A DNA stretch of 64,000 bases from an uncultured bacterium. Its GTDB lineage: Bacteria; Cyanobacteriota; Vampirovibrionia; Gastranaerophilales; Gastranaerophilaceae. A program made the position numbers and the translations under genes. The notes under the pieces are model-generated. The model did not search any database. It was not told where the DNA came from and saw only the letters and a program-made list of their open reading frames with translations. This document shows positions 39,570 to 48,548 of this stretch, in pieces; within the stretch, counting starts at the first letter, position 1; the number at the start of each line of letters is the position of its first letter. Location of the stretch: contig CASDRS010000011.1 in NCBI GenBank assembly GCA_949283255.1, positions 22,987-86,986 of the forward strand. Direction: 5' to 3'.

Positions 39570-41096
39570 ATGACGGGAAAAGTTTATTTAATTGGTGCAG
39601 GCTGTGGTGAAGCTGATTTGATTACTCTAAAAGGTTTGAAAAAACTTTTAGAAGCAGATGTGGTTTTGTATGATTCTTTGGTTGATGAAGAGTTGATAAA
39701 TAGTATTCCGTCAAATGTGGAAAAAGTTTCTGTCGGTAAAAGATATCACCAAAAATCAATGCCGCAGGAGGAAATAAATAAATTAATTGTCCAATATGCA
39801 AAGTGTGATAAAGTTGTTGCACGTTTGAAGGGCGGGGATCCTTATGTGTTTGGAAGAGGCTCTGAAGAGGCTCAAATGCTGGAAAAAGAGAATATTCAGT
39901 ATGAAGTTATCCCTGGGGTTTCTTCGGCGATAGCAGTTCCTGAGCTTGCAGGAATACCTGTAACACATAGGCAGGTAAGTCGTAGTTTTGTTGTTTTGAC
40001 AGGTTCGTCTGCTGGTGCTGATAATAGAGAAAATCTTACTCCTATTGATTATGAAGCTTTGACAAAATTTGGCGGTACTATCGTTTTTTTGATGGGATAT
40101 CATCATATTGAGGAAATTGTGGAGAATTTTAAAAAGGCAGGCATGAGAGGTGATATGCCTTGCGCAATAATATCGAAGGGGTGCACTAAAGAACAAAAGG
40201 TTATTAGAGGATGTATCTCAAATATTATTTCTGAAATTTCAAATATAAAGGTTATGGCTCCTGTTGTTATTGTTATAGGTGAGTGTGTCGGTTTAAATTT
40301 GGGTGAGGGAATCTCTATCGCGTTTGATGAAAACGCTAAAAAGAAAATTGATTTTGGTAGTTTAAAAATCGGGGTTGTTGGGAGTGAAAATTTTGTCCAT
40401 AAATTTTCTTCCAAAATAAGTGATAGAAATTGTAAAATTGTTGATTTGAGTTTTTTGGATATTGTGTGTAGTAAAGATGATTTGCCTGAACTTAAAAATT
40501 TTGAGTGGATAATCTTTACAAGTCAAAACGGGATAGAACAATTTTTTAGAAAACTCAAAAGAGAACATAAAGATATAAGGTTATTGTCAAATCTAAAGAT
40601 TGCCGTAATCGGTTCAGGTACTGCAGAAAAACTCTTAGAGTATGGGATTTATGCTGACTTGATACCTTATAAATTTGATTCGGAAACTTTGACGAAAGAA
40701 TTGTTGTCAGCGTTGAAAAAGAATGAAAGAGTTTTAATTATAAAAGCAAAAGATGGTAGTGATGTATTATCAAATAGTTTGAGAGAAGGGGGTTACGAGT
40801 TTGAGGATTTTTCTATTTACGAATTGAGAGAAAATTCGGAAAAGAAAAGTATCATATCGGCTTTAAATAAAAATTCTTTTGATGTAGATTATTTAGTGTT
40901 TGGCAGCGCAAAAGGCGTTACTACATTCTTTGATAGTTTTATAACTCGATTAAATAAAGATACAAAAATAGTATGTATCGGCCAAAAATGTGCTCAGGCT
41001 TTAGAGCCTTATTCGGTAAGTAAATTTTTAGTTGCCGACAGGTACAATATTGATGGCATAATTAAATGTATAGAAAAAGATTTTAATAAGGATTAA
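39570..41096 (+). CDS. cobA-hemD: Uroporphyrinogen-III C-methyltransferase / uroporphyrinogen-III synthase fusion
   Basis: A 508-residue bifunctional protein. Residues 1-245 are the SAM-dependent methyltransferase (VYLIGAGCGEADLITLKG, VVARLKGGDPYVFGRGSEE, VIPGVSSAIAVPELAGIPVTHR) that makes precorrin-2. Residues about 258-508 are uroporphyrinogen-III synthase, a poorly conserved family (FTSQNGIEQFF, VIGSGTAEKL, VLIIKAKDGSDVLS, FGSAKGVTTFFD). The fusion is frequent in clostridia. Joining the two steps directs uroporphyrinogen III to siroheme or corrin. It lies 10 bases after hemC and three before hemB. Confidence 0.94.
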   Translation: MTGKVYLIGAGCGEADLITLKGLKKLLEADVVLYDSLVDEELINSIPSNVEKVSVGKRYHQKSMPQEEINKLIVQYAKCDKVVARLKGGDPYVFGRGSEEAQMLEKENIQYEVIPGVSSAIAVPELAGIPVTHRQVSRSFVVLTGSSAGADNRENLTPIDYEALTKFGGTIVFLMGYHHIEEIVENFKKAGMRGDMPCAIISKGCTKEQKVIRGCISNIISEISNIKVMAPVVIVIGECVGLNLGEGISIAFDENAKKKIDFGSLKIGVVGSENFVHKFSSKISDRNCKIVDLSFLDIVCSKDDLPELKNFEWIIFTSQNGIEQFFRKLKREHKDIRLLSNLKIAVIGSGTAEKLLEYGIYADLIPYKFDSETLTKELLSALKKNERVLIIKAKDGSDVLSNSLREGGYEFEDFSIYELRENSEKKSIISALNKNSFDVDYLVFGSAKGVTTFFDSFITRLNKDTKIVCIGQKCAQALEPYSVSKFLVADRYNIDGIIKCIEKDFNKD

Positions 41097-41099
41097 AAA

Positions 41100-42068
41100 A
41101 TGAAGAGATTTAGACGCTTACGACAAAATGAGATAATCAGGGATTTGGTTAGAGAAACAAGACTTAGTGTGAAAGATTTTATTTATCCGATATTTGTAGT
41201 GGATGGAGAAAATATAAAAGTTCCCGTAACATCTATGCCGAATGTTTATCAGTATTCTATAGACAGATTGTCTGAAATTCTTGATGAAGTAAGGGATAGT
41301 AAAATTTCCGGGGTTATGTTGTTCGGGATTCCAAAATCTGAGGATAAAGATGAATATGGAACTCAAGCTTATGCTGAAGATGGAATAACACAAAGAGCCG
41401 TAAGATATATCAAGAAAAATTATCCGGAGATTTTGTGTATAACGGATGTTTGTCTTTGTGAATATACATCTCACGGGCATTGTGGAGTTGTAAAAGAAGG
41501 CGAAATCTTGAATGATGAAACATTACCTCTTTTAAGTAAGATGTCTGTAAGTTTGGCAAAGGCAGGAGCTGATATGGTTGCGCCTTCAGATATGATGGAT
41601 GGCAGAGTATCTGCAATTCGTGAGGCTTTGGATGAGGCAGGATTTAAAAATACGCCGATTATGGCTTATAGTGCAAAATTTGCATCAGCATACTATGGCC
41701 CGTTTAGAGATGCAGCTCAGTCTGCTCCTTGTTTTGGAGACAGAAGAAGTTATCAAATGGATTTTACCAATGCAAAAGAGGCATTGAGAGAAATTCAATC
41801 GGATATTGAAGAAGGGGCTGATATCGTAATGGTAAAACCTGCACTGGCTTATTTGGATATTTTAAAAGAAGCTTGTCAAAAATTTGATATTCCTATCGCA
41901 GTTTATAACGTTAGTGGAGAATATTCCATGGTAAAAGCTGCAGCTATGCAGGGCTGGATAGATGAAAAACGAATTGTTACGGAAAATCTTGTTGCAATGA
42001 AGCGTGCCGGTGCAAATATAATAATTACGTATCACGCTTTGGATATGGCAAAGTGGTTGAATGAGTAA
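41100..42068 (+). CDS. hemB: Porphobilinogen synthase (delta-aminolevulinate dehydratase)
   Basis: A 322-residue enzyme condensing two 5-aminolevulinates. The three zinc cysteines are present in [14 protein letters not shown], so it should be a zinc enzyme. Schiff-base lysines lie in [16 protein letters not shown] and [17 protein letters not shown] precedes the ATG, with only three bases after the upstream stop. Gene order hemC - cobA/hemD - hemB - hemL is the clostridial arrangement. Confidence 0.96.
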   Translation: MKRFRRLRQNEIIRDLVRETRLSVKDFIYPIFVVDGENIKVPVTSMPNVYQYSIDRLSEILDEVRDSKISGVMLFGIPKSEDKDEYGTQAYAEDGITQRAVRYIKKNYPEILCITDVCLCEYTSHGHCGVVKEGEILNDETLPLLSKMSVSLAKAGADMVAPSDMMDGRVSAIREALDEAGFKNTPIMAYSAKFASAYYGPFRDAAQSAPCFGDRRSYQMDFTNAKEALREIQSDIEEGADIVMVKPALAYLDILKEACQKFDIPIAVYNVSGEYSMVKAAAMQGWIDEKRIVTENLVAMKRAGANIIITYHALDMAKWLNE

Positions 42069-42089
42069 AAATAGAGGTAAGTGTGAGAT

Positions 42090-43349
42090 ATGACAAAATC
42101 CGAAGAATTATTTGAAAGAGCGCAAGAATTAATGCCTGGCGGTGTAAATAGTCCTGTAAGAGCGTTTAAGTCTGTCGGAAGAAATCCGTTTTTTGTAGAT
42201 AGTGCAAAAGGTGCATATATTTATGATGTTGACGGTAACAAATATATAGATTATGTATGTTCTTGGGGCCCTGGGATTTTGGGTCATGCACATCCTAAAG
42301 TTATAGAGACCGTAAAAAAGGTTTGTGAAAAAGGACTTACCTTCGGGGCTCCGACAGAGAAGGAAGTAGTGTTGGCAGAACTTATCAAAAAATGTGTTCC
42401 GTCAATGGAGATGATGCGTCTTGTAAGTTCCGGAACTGAGGCTGTAATGAGTGCAGTCAGGGTTGCAAGAGGTTTTACGGGGCGAGATAAAATAATAAAA
42501 TTTGTCGGATGTTATCACGGGCATTCTGACGGATTGTTAATGAAGGCCGGTTCAGGATTGTTGACCGGTTCAATCCCGAATAGTGCAGGTGTTCCTAAGG
42601 ATTATGCAAAATATACGCTGTTAGCGGAATATAATAATGAAGAGTCTGTAAAACAGCTTATGGAACAGTATGGCGAGGATGTTGCTTGTATCGTAATTGA
42701 GCCTGTAGCAGCTAATATGGGAGTTGTGCTTCCTAAAAAAGGTTTTTTAGAATTCTTGAGGGATATAACAACGAAGTATGGGGCTTTGCTGATTTTTGAT
42801 GAAGTTATTACAGGTTTCAGGCTATCCTTGGGCGGGGCTCAAGAATATTATGGTATAAAACCTGATTTATCAACCTTTGGTAAAATTGTCGGAGGCGGTA
42901 TGCCATTAGCAGTTTATGGCGGTCGAAAAGATATTATGTCCTGCGTTGCGCCTGTCGGGAGCGTTTATCAGGCAGGAACTCTTTCTGGAAATCCTGTGGC
43001 GGTTAGTGCCGGAATAGAGACTTTAAAAATTTTGATGGAAAATAAACAGATTTATTCGGAAATAGATAAACAAACTGCTAAGATAGAAAATGCTTATAAT
43101 AGTATAGGCTTGCAGACTCAAAGAGTCGGTTCTTTGATGTCAGTATTTTTTACGGATACAAAAATCTCTAATTACAATGACGTAATGACTTGTGATACAA
43201 CAAAATTTGCCGATTATTTTAATTATATGCTTAAAAATGGTATTTATGTTGCACCGTCACAGTTTGAATCAATGTTTGTTTCAATGGCTCATACAGATGA
43301 CATTATAGATAAGACTGTTGATGTCATTAAGCGATATAAAAACAATTAA
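42090..43349 (+). CDS. hemL: Glutamate-1-semialdehyde 2,1-aminomutase
   Basis: A 419-residue PLP enzyme making 5-aminolevulinate. Signatures: LMPGGVNSPVRAF, SSGTEAVMSAVRVARGFTGR, GCYHGHSDGLL, LIFDEVITGFR and the PLP lysine in STFGKIVGGGMPLAVYGG. It is the last gene of the operon. Together with hemA it confirms the C5 route from glutamyl-tRNA, as in cyanobacteria and clostridia. Confidence 0.96.
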   Translation: MTKSEELFERAQELMPGGVNSPVRAFKSVGRNPFFVDSAKGAYIYDVDGNKYIDYVCSWGPGILGHAHPKVIETVKKVCEKGLTFGAPTEKEVVLAELIKKCVPSMEMMRLVSSGTEAVMSAVRVARGFTGRDKIIKFVGCYHGHSDGLLMKAGSGLLTGSIPNSAGVPKDYAKYTLLAEYNNEESVKQLMEQYGEDVACIVIEPVAANMGVVLPKKGFLEFLRDITTKYGALLIFDEVITGFRLSLGGAQEYYGIKPDLSTFGKIVGGGMPLAVYGGRKDIMSCVAPVGSVYQAGTLSGNPVAVSAGIETLKILMENKQIYSEIDKQTAKIENAYNSIGLQTQRVGSLMSVFFTDTKISNYNDVMTCDTTKFADYFNYMLKNGIYVAPSQFESMFVSMAHTDDIIDKTVDVIKRYKNN

Positions 43350-43355
43350 GATATT

Positions 43356-46300
43356 TTATAGTGACTTGATTGTTTTTTTGTTTTCAGGATTGCTCTCAGA
43401 AGAGTTGTCTTCTCCTAACATTATTCTGAAACCGCCAGTTAATGCAATACCGTTTTTACCGCCGTTTCTTATCATAGCTTGTAAGAATGCCGTAAATTTA
43501 TCAGACCAATTTCGTTGAACACCAACTCCGTATTCTACGTATGGTTTAACACTCATTTCAGGTAATTTTACGTTGTTTGCAGTAGCTTTGCTTTCGTTCA
43601 TCAAGTTCCAGACCATACCTACGCTTGCGTAAGGCTGCCAACCGTTCTTTAAGTTTCCGATAAATCTTATACTAGGGTTTATTTGAATTGTATGTAGAGG
43701 TTCACTGTCAATTTTTACCCCTGCAGCATTTGTATAATCAAATGTGTTTACGAAGGTGTAACTTAAATACATAATCGGTTGAATTATAAATTTGCCGTCT
43801 TTGAATTCAAAGTTATATCCGGTTTTGGAACCTACGCCTGCCAAGAGTGAAGTTGAATCTTCTTTTCCATACATTGTGTGAGTTTCAGATACTGCAGCTC
43901 CTGCACTGGCTGTTAATGCTGTCCAGAAGTTACCTTTGTAGAAGGTTTCCGTAAATCCTAATAATCCGCCATTCATTGTGGAATCAACATTTGAATAACT
44001 TAAGTCTGCTCCCATATAGCCGGCGTAACCTGTAAATACTCTATGCCAACCGTTTTTCATCTCTTCAAATTTACCGTCATAGCCGATTAAAGATCCGTAT
44101 GTAATTGCATCAACTTTTGGCCCGTTTTTAAGTCCTATTGTTTCAAATGTTGTATATGGACGGAACCAAACTCCTTTGTCAGGGTATTGTGTGTATCCTG
44201 GTAAGTTGTCATTAAAGTTTGTGCTTAATGCGTATTTGTCGGCATTTATTCTTGAATATCTTTCAATTGCAGGCAATTGAGTGAATGAGTCTGCGTGTTC
44301 AAATACGTATCTGAATGTTTCGTTCATAGCGGCTTGACCTGCAGCTAGATTTGCAGTAGGGGTTGCTAAAACAGCCGGGTTAAATTGTGATGATTCGTTC
44401 GAGCTGTTGGCGCCGCCCCTTTGGAATACAAAGTATCCGCCATCTCCTTGGTCGTTATATTGATTTTTTGTGTCATAGTACATGTTGTATTTGTATATTG
44501 GAGTGTAAACTGTGCTCTGACCTTTGTTAGGAAGGCTTAGTTCTCTTGTTGCAACATTTTCTTTTATCTCAGGTTGTGCAAAGTAAATAGCTGTTACATC
44601 TCTGTCTTCCGGGGCATCAGATACAAGGTTAACCCCGTTGATATATATTTTTGCATCTCCAACGTTATTGTATGTGTCGGAGGTAAATCTCCCCATCTGT
44701 TGGTTTTTTAAGTCTACATCAACATTATTGATATTGATGCTGCCGTTGACTAAATCAAAATTTCTGAATGATACAGGTGTTAGTCCCATGTGGTTGATGT
44801 TTATTGTTCCGCTGTTCAGGGCAAGTGAGTTGTTGTTGCTCAAATATGATCCTTCAGCAATATTGGTTGAGTAGGATGTATTTGTAATATCAGCATTTTT
44901 AATATTGTTGTTTATGTTGATTTTACCTGATTCATTACCTGTAAAATTTAACTTGTGTCCCTGTGCGCCGTCTATTTCATCATAGAATACAACTTCTCCG
45001 TTATCTTCGGCATTTAGGGTAGCTGTTCCTGTTTCGCTAGAATATATTGCGTTTTGCTCGGTTTCATACCCTTTTATAAGCTTATTACCCTTGAAGAGGC
45101 TCTGCCCGTTAATTGCATTGATTTTTATTTCACCTGCATTGTATATTGCACCGCCACGGACAGTAGTTTCGCTGTCATCAGTTTTTACTTGGTTGTCTAT
45201 AAAGTTGGAATTTGTAAATGTAATGTCTCCTGAACCTGTGTTCCAGACAGCACCACCTGCACCGCCTGCATTTTTACCATATACGGAATTGTTTTTAAAA
45301 TCCCCTTTTATATTTTTGATTGTACCTGCGTTGTAGAGAGCACCGCCTCCTGTTGTCCCATTAGCACTTTCTGCATAGTTAGAGACAAAATTTGCGTTAG
45401 CGTTTTCAATTGTACCAATATTATTTATTGCACCACCTGAAGTTGATGCGGAGTTTTCGGATTTTGAATAGTTGTTATAGAAGTTACCTTCTAAAGTATT
45501 AAGGCTGTTTACTACATATATTGCTCCACCTTGTGCAGAAAAATTTGCAGATTCGGTGTGATTGCCTATAAAGTCCGCTTTTATTGATTGGGTTGGACTT
45601 TGAATAGCTATAGCACCACCGATAGAATTTGAGTTATCAGCTTTTGTGTAGTTGTTTACAAAAGTACCTGAAATGTTATCAATTTTGCCAATACTACTTA
45701 TTGCGCCACCAATTGCCTGACTTATTTCACTTACTGCATAGTTACCGCTAAAATATCCGTCAACATTTCCGATTTCTCCATCGTTGCAGATAGCTCCGCC
45801 GTAGGCAAACGGAGAATAGTTTGAAACGGTTCCTGCTGAATAGACCCCGTTTTCAATAAAATTACCGCTGATAGAGCCTATGTAGCCGTTATCGGCATTA
45901 GCTTTTGTAGCTTGGCTGTTAAATATTGCGCCTCCTGCTCCGTATAAATTTTTTGGTGTAGCAGTATTTTTTATAAAGTTTCCTGTGATTGAGTTTATAA
46001 CGCTGTCAGAATTGTTACTAATCGCACCGCCTGCAACTAACCCGTAGGATGCTGTGGCATTATTGCTGATAAAATCACCTCTAATAGAGTTTATTGTGCC
46101 TGATTCATCGTTAAAGATAGCACCGCCACCTGCAAGATTTTTGTTAATATCTGATGAGGCATTTGTTGAAACTGCTGTGTTACCTATAAAATCACCCGTG
46201 ATATTGTTTATAATATTTGCAGCAGAAGCATTAGTTTTATCTTTGTAATTGATAATGGCACCGCCTGCGGCCCCGTTGCCTGTAGACGTTGTGTTGTTGT

Positions 46301-46769
46301 TTATGTAGTGTCCGTTAATGTCTCCAACTTCTCCTGAATTAAATACGGCACCGCCTCCGGCAAGGCTACTTGTCGAAGTTGAAGTGTATTTAGAACTAAC
46401 ATAGTTGCCTGTAAGATTGTCTGCTTGATTATCCGCATTTGTGTCATAAAGTCCGGAGTTTTGAAATCTTGTTGAACTACCCGTGGCATCTTCTTTTATT
46501 TGAACATTGTAATATTGCGGAGTAAAGTTGCCATTTTCATCAGCAACAAACTTCACAATAGAATCTTCTGTAGCTTCAGAGGCAGGAATTTCTATAAGGT
46601 CATAAGCACAGTTCGGATCTAGTGTTGGTGTAAGTTGGGCACCGTTAGCCGGTAATACCAGTGAAAAAACTGCAGCTAATAATAATTTGTATTTGTTATT
46701 GAATGTTATTTTCGAATACTTCTTAGTCCCTTTGCCGTTAAGCACTCCTGACAAATTCCTACTCTTCAT
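43356..46769 (-). CDS. Autotransporter with beta-helix repeats and outer-membrane barrel
   Basis: A 1137-residue type V secretion protein. The signal sequence is long, with its hydrophobic core at about 28-43 (YKLLLAAVFSLVLPANG). Residues about 100-560 hold roughly 18 imperfect repeats with the core GGAIxN...I..I.GdFi.N, predicting a right-handed beta-helix passenger. Residues about 850-1115 are an autotransporter barrel (GVWFRPYTTFE, GSLIGYDGKFE, YGVGVQRNWSDKF, ALTGGFRIMLG). Unusually, about 18 polar residues follow the last strand, so the protein does not end in the aromatic residue normally recognised by the Bam machinery. It is probably a surface adhesin. GAGGA lies eight bases before the ATG; a sigma-28-like promoter lies upstream. 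Confidence 0.88.
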   Translation of the reverse strand: MKSRNLSGVLNGKGTKKYSKITFNNKYKLLLAAVFSLVLPANGAQLTPTLDPNCAYDLIEIPASEATEDSIVKFVADENGNFTPQYYNVQIKEDATGSSTRFQNSGLYDTNADNQADNLTGNYVSSKYTSTSTSSLAGGGAVFNSGEVGDINGHYINNNTTSTGNGAAGGAIINYKDKTNASAANIINNITGDFIGNTAVSTNASSDINKNLAGGGAIFNDESGTINSIRGDFISNNATASYGLVAGGAISNNSDSVINSITGNFIKNTATPKNLYGAGGAIFNSQATKANADNGYIGSISGNFIENGVYSAGTVSNYSPFAYGGAICNDGEIGNVDGYFSGNYAVSEISQAIGGAISSIGKIDNISGTFVNNYTKADNSNSIGGAIAIQSPTQSIKADFIGNHTESANFSAQGGAIYVVNSLNTLEGNFYNNYSKSENSASTSGGAINNIGTIENANANFVSNYAESANGTTGGGALYNAGTIKNIKGDFKNNSVYGKNAGGAGGAVWNTGSGDITFTNSNFIDNQVKTDDSETTVRGGAIYNAGEIKINAINGQSLFKGNKLIKGYETEQNAIYSSETGTATLNAEDNGEVVFYDEIDGAQGHKLNFTGNESGKININNNIKNADITNTSYSTNIAEGSYLSNNNSLALNSGTININHMGLTPVSFRNFDLVNGSININNVDVDLKNQQMGRFTSDTYNNVGDAKIYINGVNLVSDAPEDRDVTAIYFAQPEIKENVATRELSLPNKGQSTVYTPIYKYNMYYDTKNQYNDQGDGGYFVFQRGGANSSNESSQFNPAVLATPTANLAAGQAAMNETFRYVFEHADSFTQLPAIERYSRINADKYALSTNFNDNLPGYTQYPDKGVWFRPYTTFETIGLKNGPKVDAITYGSLIGYDGKFEEMKNGWHRVFTGYAGYMGADLSYSNVDSTMNGGLLGFTETFYKGNFWTALTASAGAAVSETHTMYGKEDSTSLLAGVGSKTGYNFEFKDGKFIIQPIMYLSYTFVNTFDYTNAAGVKIDSEPLHTIQINPSIRFIGNLKNGWQPYASVGMVWNLMNESKATANNVKLPEMSVKPYVEYGVGVQRNWSDKFTAFLQAMIRNGGKNGIALTGGFRIMLGEDNSSESNPENKKTIKSL

Positions 46770-46802
46770 ACAAAATATCCTCAGTTTATCTACCTATTTT
46801 TT

Positions 46803-46830
46803 ATTACGGCAACTTGCAGTAGGAAATTTG
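46803..46830 (-). promoter_or_regulatory. Possible sigma-28-like promoter of the autotransporter
   Basis: On the minus strand: CAAATTTC (46830-46823), then GCCGTAAT (46810-46803), with 16 bases between CAAA and GCCG. It shares TTGCCGTAA with the transglycosylase promoter. This is the weakest of the four matches because of the -35. Confidence 0.35.
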
Positions 46831-46904
46831 CGTTTTTTTAAATAATCTTAAAAAATTAACATAGGTAAAAAAGTGATAACAAAATTTGAGGCCAGCATAT
46901 TAAT

Positions 46905-46960
46905 TGTCTCAAAATTCTTGTAATGCCTTGTGCAACACATTCATCACTCGTTTTGAGACA
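46905..46960. repeat. Perfect 10-base inverted repeat with 36-base loop
   Basis: TGTCTCAAAA (46905-46914) and TTTTGAGACA (46951-46960) are exact reverse complements in the 228-base gap between the autotransporter and the HAD gene. The loop has no T-run, so it is not an ordinary terminator. It could be a remnant of a small mobile element with terminal inverted repeats, or a regulatory site. Confidence 0.45.
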
Positions 46961-46997
46961 GAAGTCAAGTGGGGGTAAATATAAATAATTGATAGTA

Positions 46998-47333
46998 TTA
47001 TTTCCAGTAAACTTTGAAGTTTTCAATTTCTTCAAGAGTTTTATGATAATCTCCCTTGAAACAAATCGTTCTATCATCAATATAAAGATAATAAGGTAAT
47101 TTTATGTTAGTTACATCTTTAAAAAATTTGTCTAAATTATTATTTATCAACCATTTTGTTGTAAGCATCAAATTTCTTGATGTAAAAAGATACAATTCAG
47201 CGCTTTGAGATAATGTTTCTAAAAATTCATAAGCCCCAACCTTAATTTCAGGAATATAATTTTCATTATATTTTTCTTTCCCATATTCATTTAATACGCC
47301 GTCTAAATCTATAAGTATCTTTTTAGTGGACAT
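46998..47333 (-). CDS. Small HAD-like phosphatase
   Basis: A 111-residue minimal HAD-fold protein. The nucleophile motif is ILIDLDGVLNEYG (D9, D11), motif II is LYLFTSRN, and the acidic motif IV is YLYIDDRTICFKGD. There is no cap domain, so it may act on phosphate groups of macromolecules or large substrates. AAGGTGA lies before the ATG. It is divergent from a small XRE regulator gene, with 66 bases between start codons. Confidence 0.8.
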   Translation of the reverse strand: MSTKKILIDLDGVLNEYGKEKYNENYIPEIKVGAYEFLETLSQSAELYLFTSRNLMLTTKWLINNNLDKFFKDVTNIKLPYYLYIDDRTICFKGDYHKTLEEIENFKVYWK

Positions 47334-47387
47334 AAAATCACCTTATTAAATGGACTGTCATTCCTGTTAATAATATCTCAATAATAA

Positions 47388-47393
47388 CATAAT
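47388..47393 (+). promoter_or_regulatory. -10 box of leaderless XRE regulator gene
   Basis: CATAAT followed by six bases (TGGAAT) and the ATG at 47400; no Shine-Dalgarno. Confidence 0.5.
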
Positions 47394-47399
47394 TGGAAT

Positions 47400-47609
47400 A
47401 TGAGTCAAGATATTAGACAAATATTAGCAAATAATATAAAAAATCTGCGAACACAGAAGAAGTTAAGCAGAGAAGAGTTGTCTTTGGCTTTAGGAGTTGA
47501 TAATTCATATATTTCAAAGCTAGAAAAAGGTAAAATAAACATTACTTTGGATAAAATAGAAATGCTAGCCAATTATTTTGATACAAAAGTATATTTATTA
47601 TTAAAATAA
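47400..47609 (+). CDS. XRE-family helix-turn-helix protein
   Basis: A 69-residue single-domain DNA-binding protein of the Cro/C1 type: NLRTQKKLSREELSLALGVD, then SYISKLEKGKINITLDKIEML. There is no effector domain. Such small regulators commonly control a divergent neighbour (here the HAD gene) or act as a C-protein or antitoxin-like repressor; no toxin or restriction gene is adjacent. It has a probable leaderless start. Confidence 0.9.
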   Translation: MSQDIRQILANNIKNLRTQKKLSREELSLALGVDNSYISKLEKGKINITLDKIEMLANYFDTKVYLLLK

Positions 47610-47640
47610 TTCTTGTTAATAAGTTTAGGTATTTTCAAAA

Positions 47641-47672
47641 TAAAAGAGACTTTCGTTTGAAAGTCTCTTTTA
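47641..47672. terminator. Bidirectional terminator between XRE gene and tRNA-Ile
   Basis: Perfect 13-base arms (TAAAAGAGACTTT / AAAGTCTCTTTTA) with a six-base loop. It abuts the 3' CCA of the minus-strand tRNA and lies 31 bases after the XRE stop. Confidence 0.9.
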
Positions 47673-47744
<72 letters not shown>

Positions 47745-47866
47745 ATACTCGATTCATTCTCAGCTTCCCGTCTACTCTTTGCGTTTTAGTATTCTCTTTC
47801 AGCTAGAACTCTCGCATGAAATAATGTACTATAAACATTTTTTAAAATCAAGCACTTTCAATAAAA

Positions 47867-47890
47867 AATCGTCTGTTTTTTCAGACGATT
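47867..47890 (-). terminator. Intrinsic terminator of the small acidic-protein operon
   Basis: AATCGTCTG pairs with CAGACGATT around TTTTTT. On the minus strand the stem is followed by TTTTTTATT. It lies 75 bases downstream of the 91-residue protein gene and before the tRNA gene. Confidence 0.8.
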
Positions 47891-47964
47891 ACTTTTTTCT
47901 TACTATTTTTACTATTTATTCTTGCTATCTCTCCAAATCTCGCTAGCGCGTTCTTAACTGAGGG

Positions 47965-48240
47965 TTATGTTTGCGTAAATCCCTCTTCGTGGTATTTGAT
48001 AAGTTTTGCCAAATGCCACTGCTTTGCTTTTATGTTTTCTATGTTGTTCTTTATCTCTTCCAGCTCGCCTAGTAGCACGCTCAAATCTTTATGCTTTGGT
48101 ATCGGCGCTGCAGATTCTACTGCTGCTTGCATTGATTGAGTATCTACTTCATCCTTCTCTTCTGTAGTCGCTTCTATGGCGTCTTTTTCTATCCAGCCGG
48201 GTGAAAAACATCCGTTTTTAAAGATTTCTTGCATATCCAT
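47965..48240 (-). CDS. Small acidic coiled-coil protein, unknown
   Basis: A 91-residue protein without signal or membrane segment. The N-terminal part has FSPGWIEKD; residues 25-50 are acidic and probably disordered; residues 52-85 (LSVLLGELEEIKNNIENIKAKQW...) form a predicted coiled coil. It lies 19 bases downstream of the 69-residue gene and shares its promoter. An in-frame ATG two codons later is an alternative start. The function is unknown; the sigma-28-like promoter of the operon hints at a motility- or surface-linked role. Confidence 0.65.
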   Translation of the reverse strand: MDMQEIFKNGCFSPGWIEKDAIEATTEEKDEVDTQSMQAAVESAAPIPKHKDLSVLLGELEEIKNNIENIKAKQWHLAKLIKYHEEGFTQT

Positions 48241-48259
48241 AATCTCGAGCCCTCACCTA

Positions 48260-48469
48260 TTAGTCTTTTTGGGTTATAAATGAATGGAATAAATCTATTA
48301 AATCAAATTTGCCATATTTAAACGGGATAGGTCTTTCTTCATATTCACTATCTGTCATTTTTTGTAAATCACACATTTGCTTGTAACTTAATGAATTGAA
48401 GTCAAAACTTGTCATTTCTGCATAGTCTACCATCATTTCATCAGTATCAAGAATTTTTTTGTCTTTCAT
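48260..48469 (-). CDS. Small acidic protein, unknown
   Basis: A 69-residue acidic protein (MKDKKILDTDEMMVDYAEMTS... ending HSFITQKD), with no motif I recognise. ATG 48469 is supported by AAAGGAG at good distance; the longer frame at 48499 begins upstream of the ribosome binding site. It is the first gene of a two-gene operon behind a sigma-28-like promoter (48505-48532) and the TGTAA repeat (48549-48566). The reversed spacing of charged and aromatic residues near the C-terminus could form a short helical hairpin. Confidence 0.65.
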   Translation of the reverse strand: MKDKKILDTDEMMVDYAEMTSFDFNSLSYKQMCDLQKMTDSEYEERPIPFKYGKFDLIDLFHSFITQKD

Positions 48470-48504
48470 AACACACTCCTTTTGTGAATCTAAGTACATT
48501 ATTT

Positions 48505-48532
48505 TTCTCGGCTCAGATTCTCAAAATCTTTA
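48505..48532 (-). promoter_or_regulatory. Sigma-28 (FliA)-like promoter of the small acidic operon
   Basis: On the minus strand: TAAAGATT (48532-48525), then GCCGAGAA (48512-48505), with 16 bases between TAAA and GCCG. The transcription start is predicted about 30 bases before ATG 48469. Confidence 0.55.
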
Positions 48533-48548
48533 GGGTTTAAGTGTGTAT

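Noticed and set aside
46856..47080. 74-residue minus-strand frame across the gap and the HAD gene
   Set aside because: It overlaps the well-supported HAD gene in another frame, has no ribosome site and crosses the inverted repeat; composition looks non-coding.
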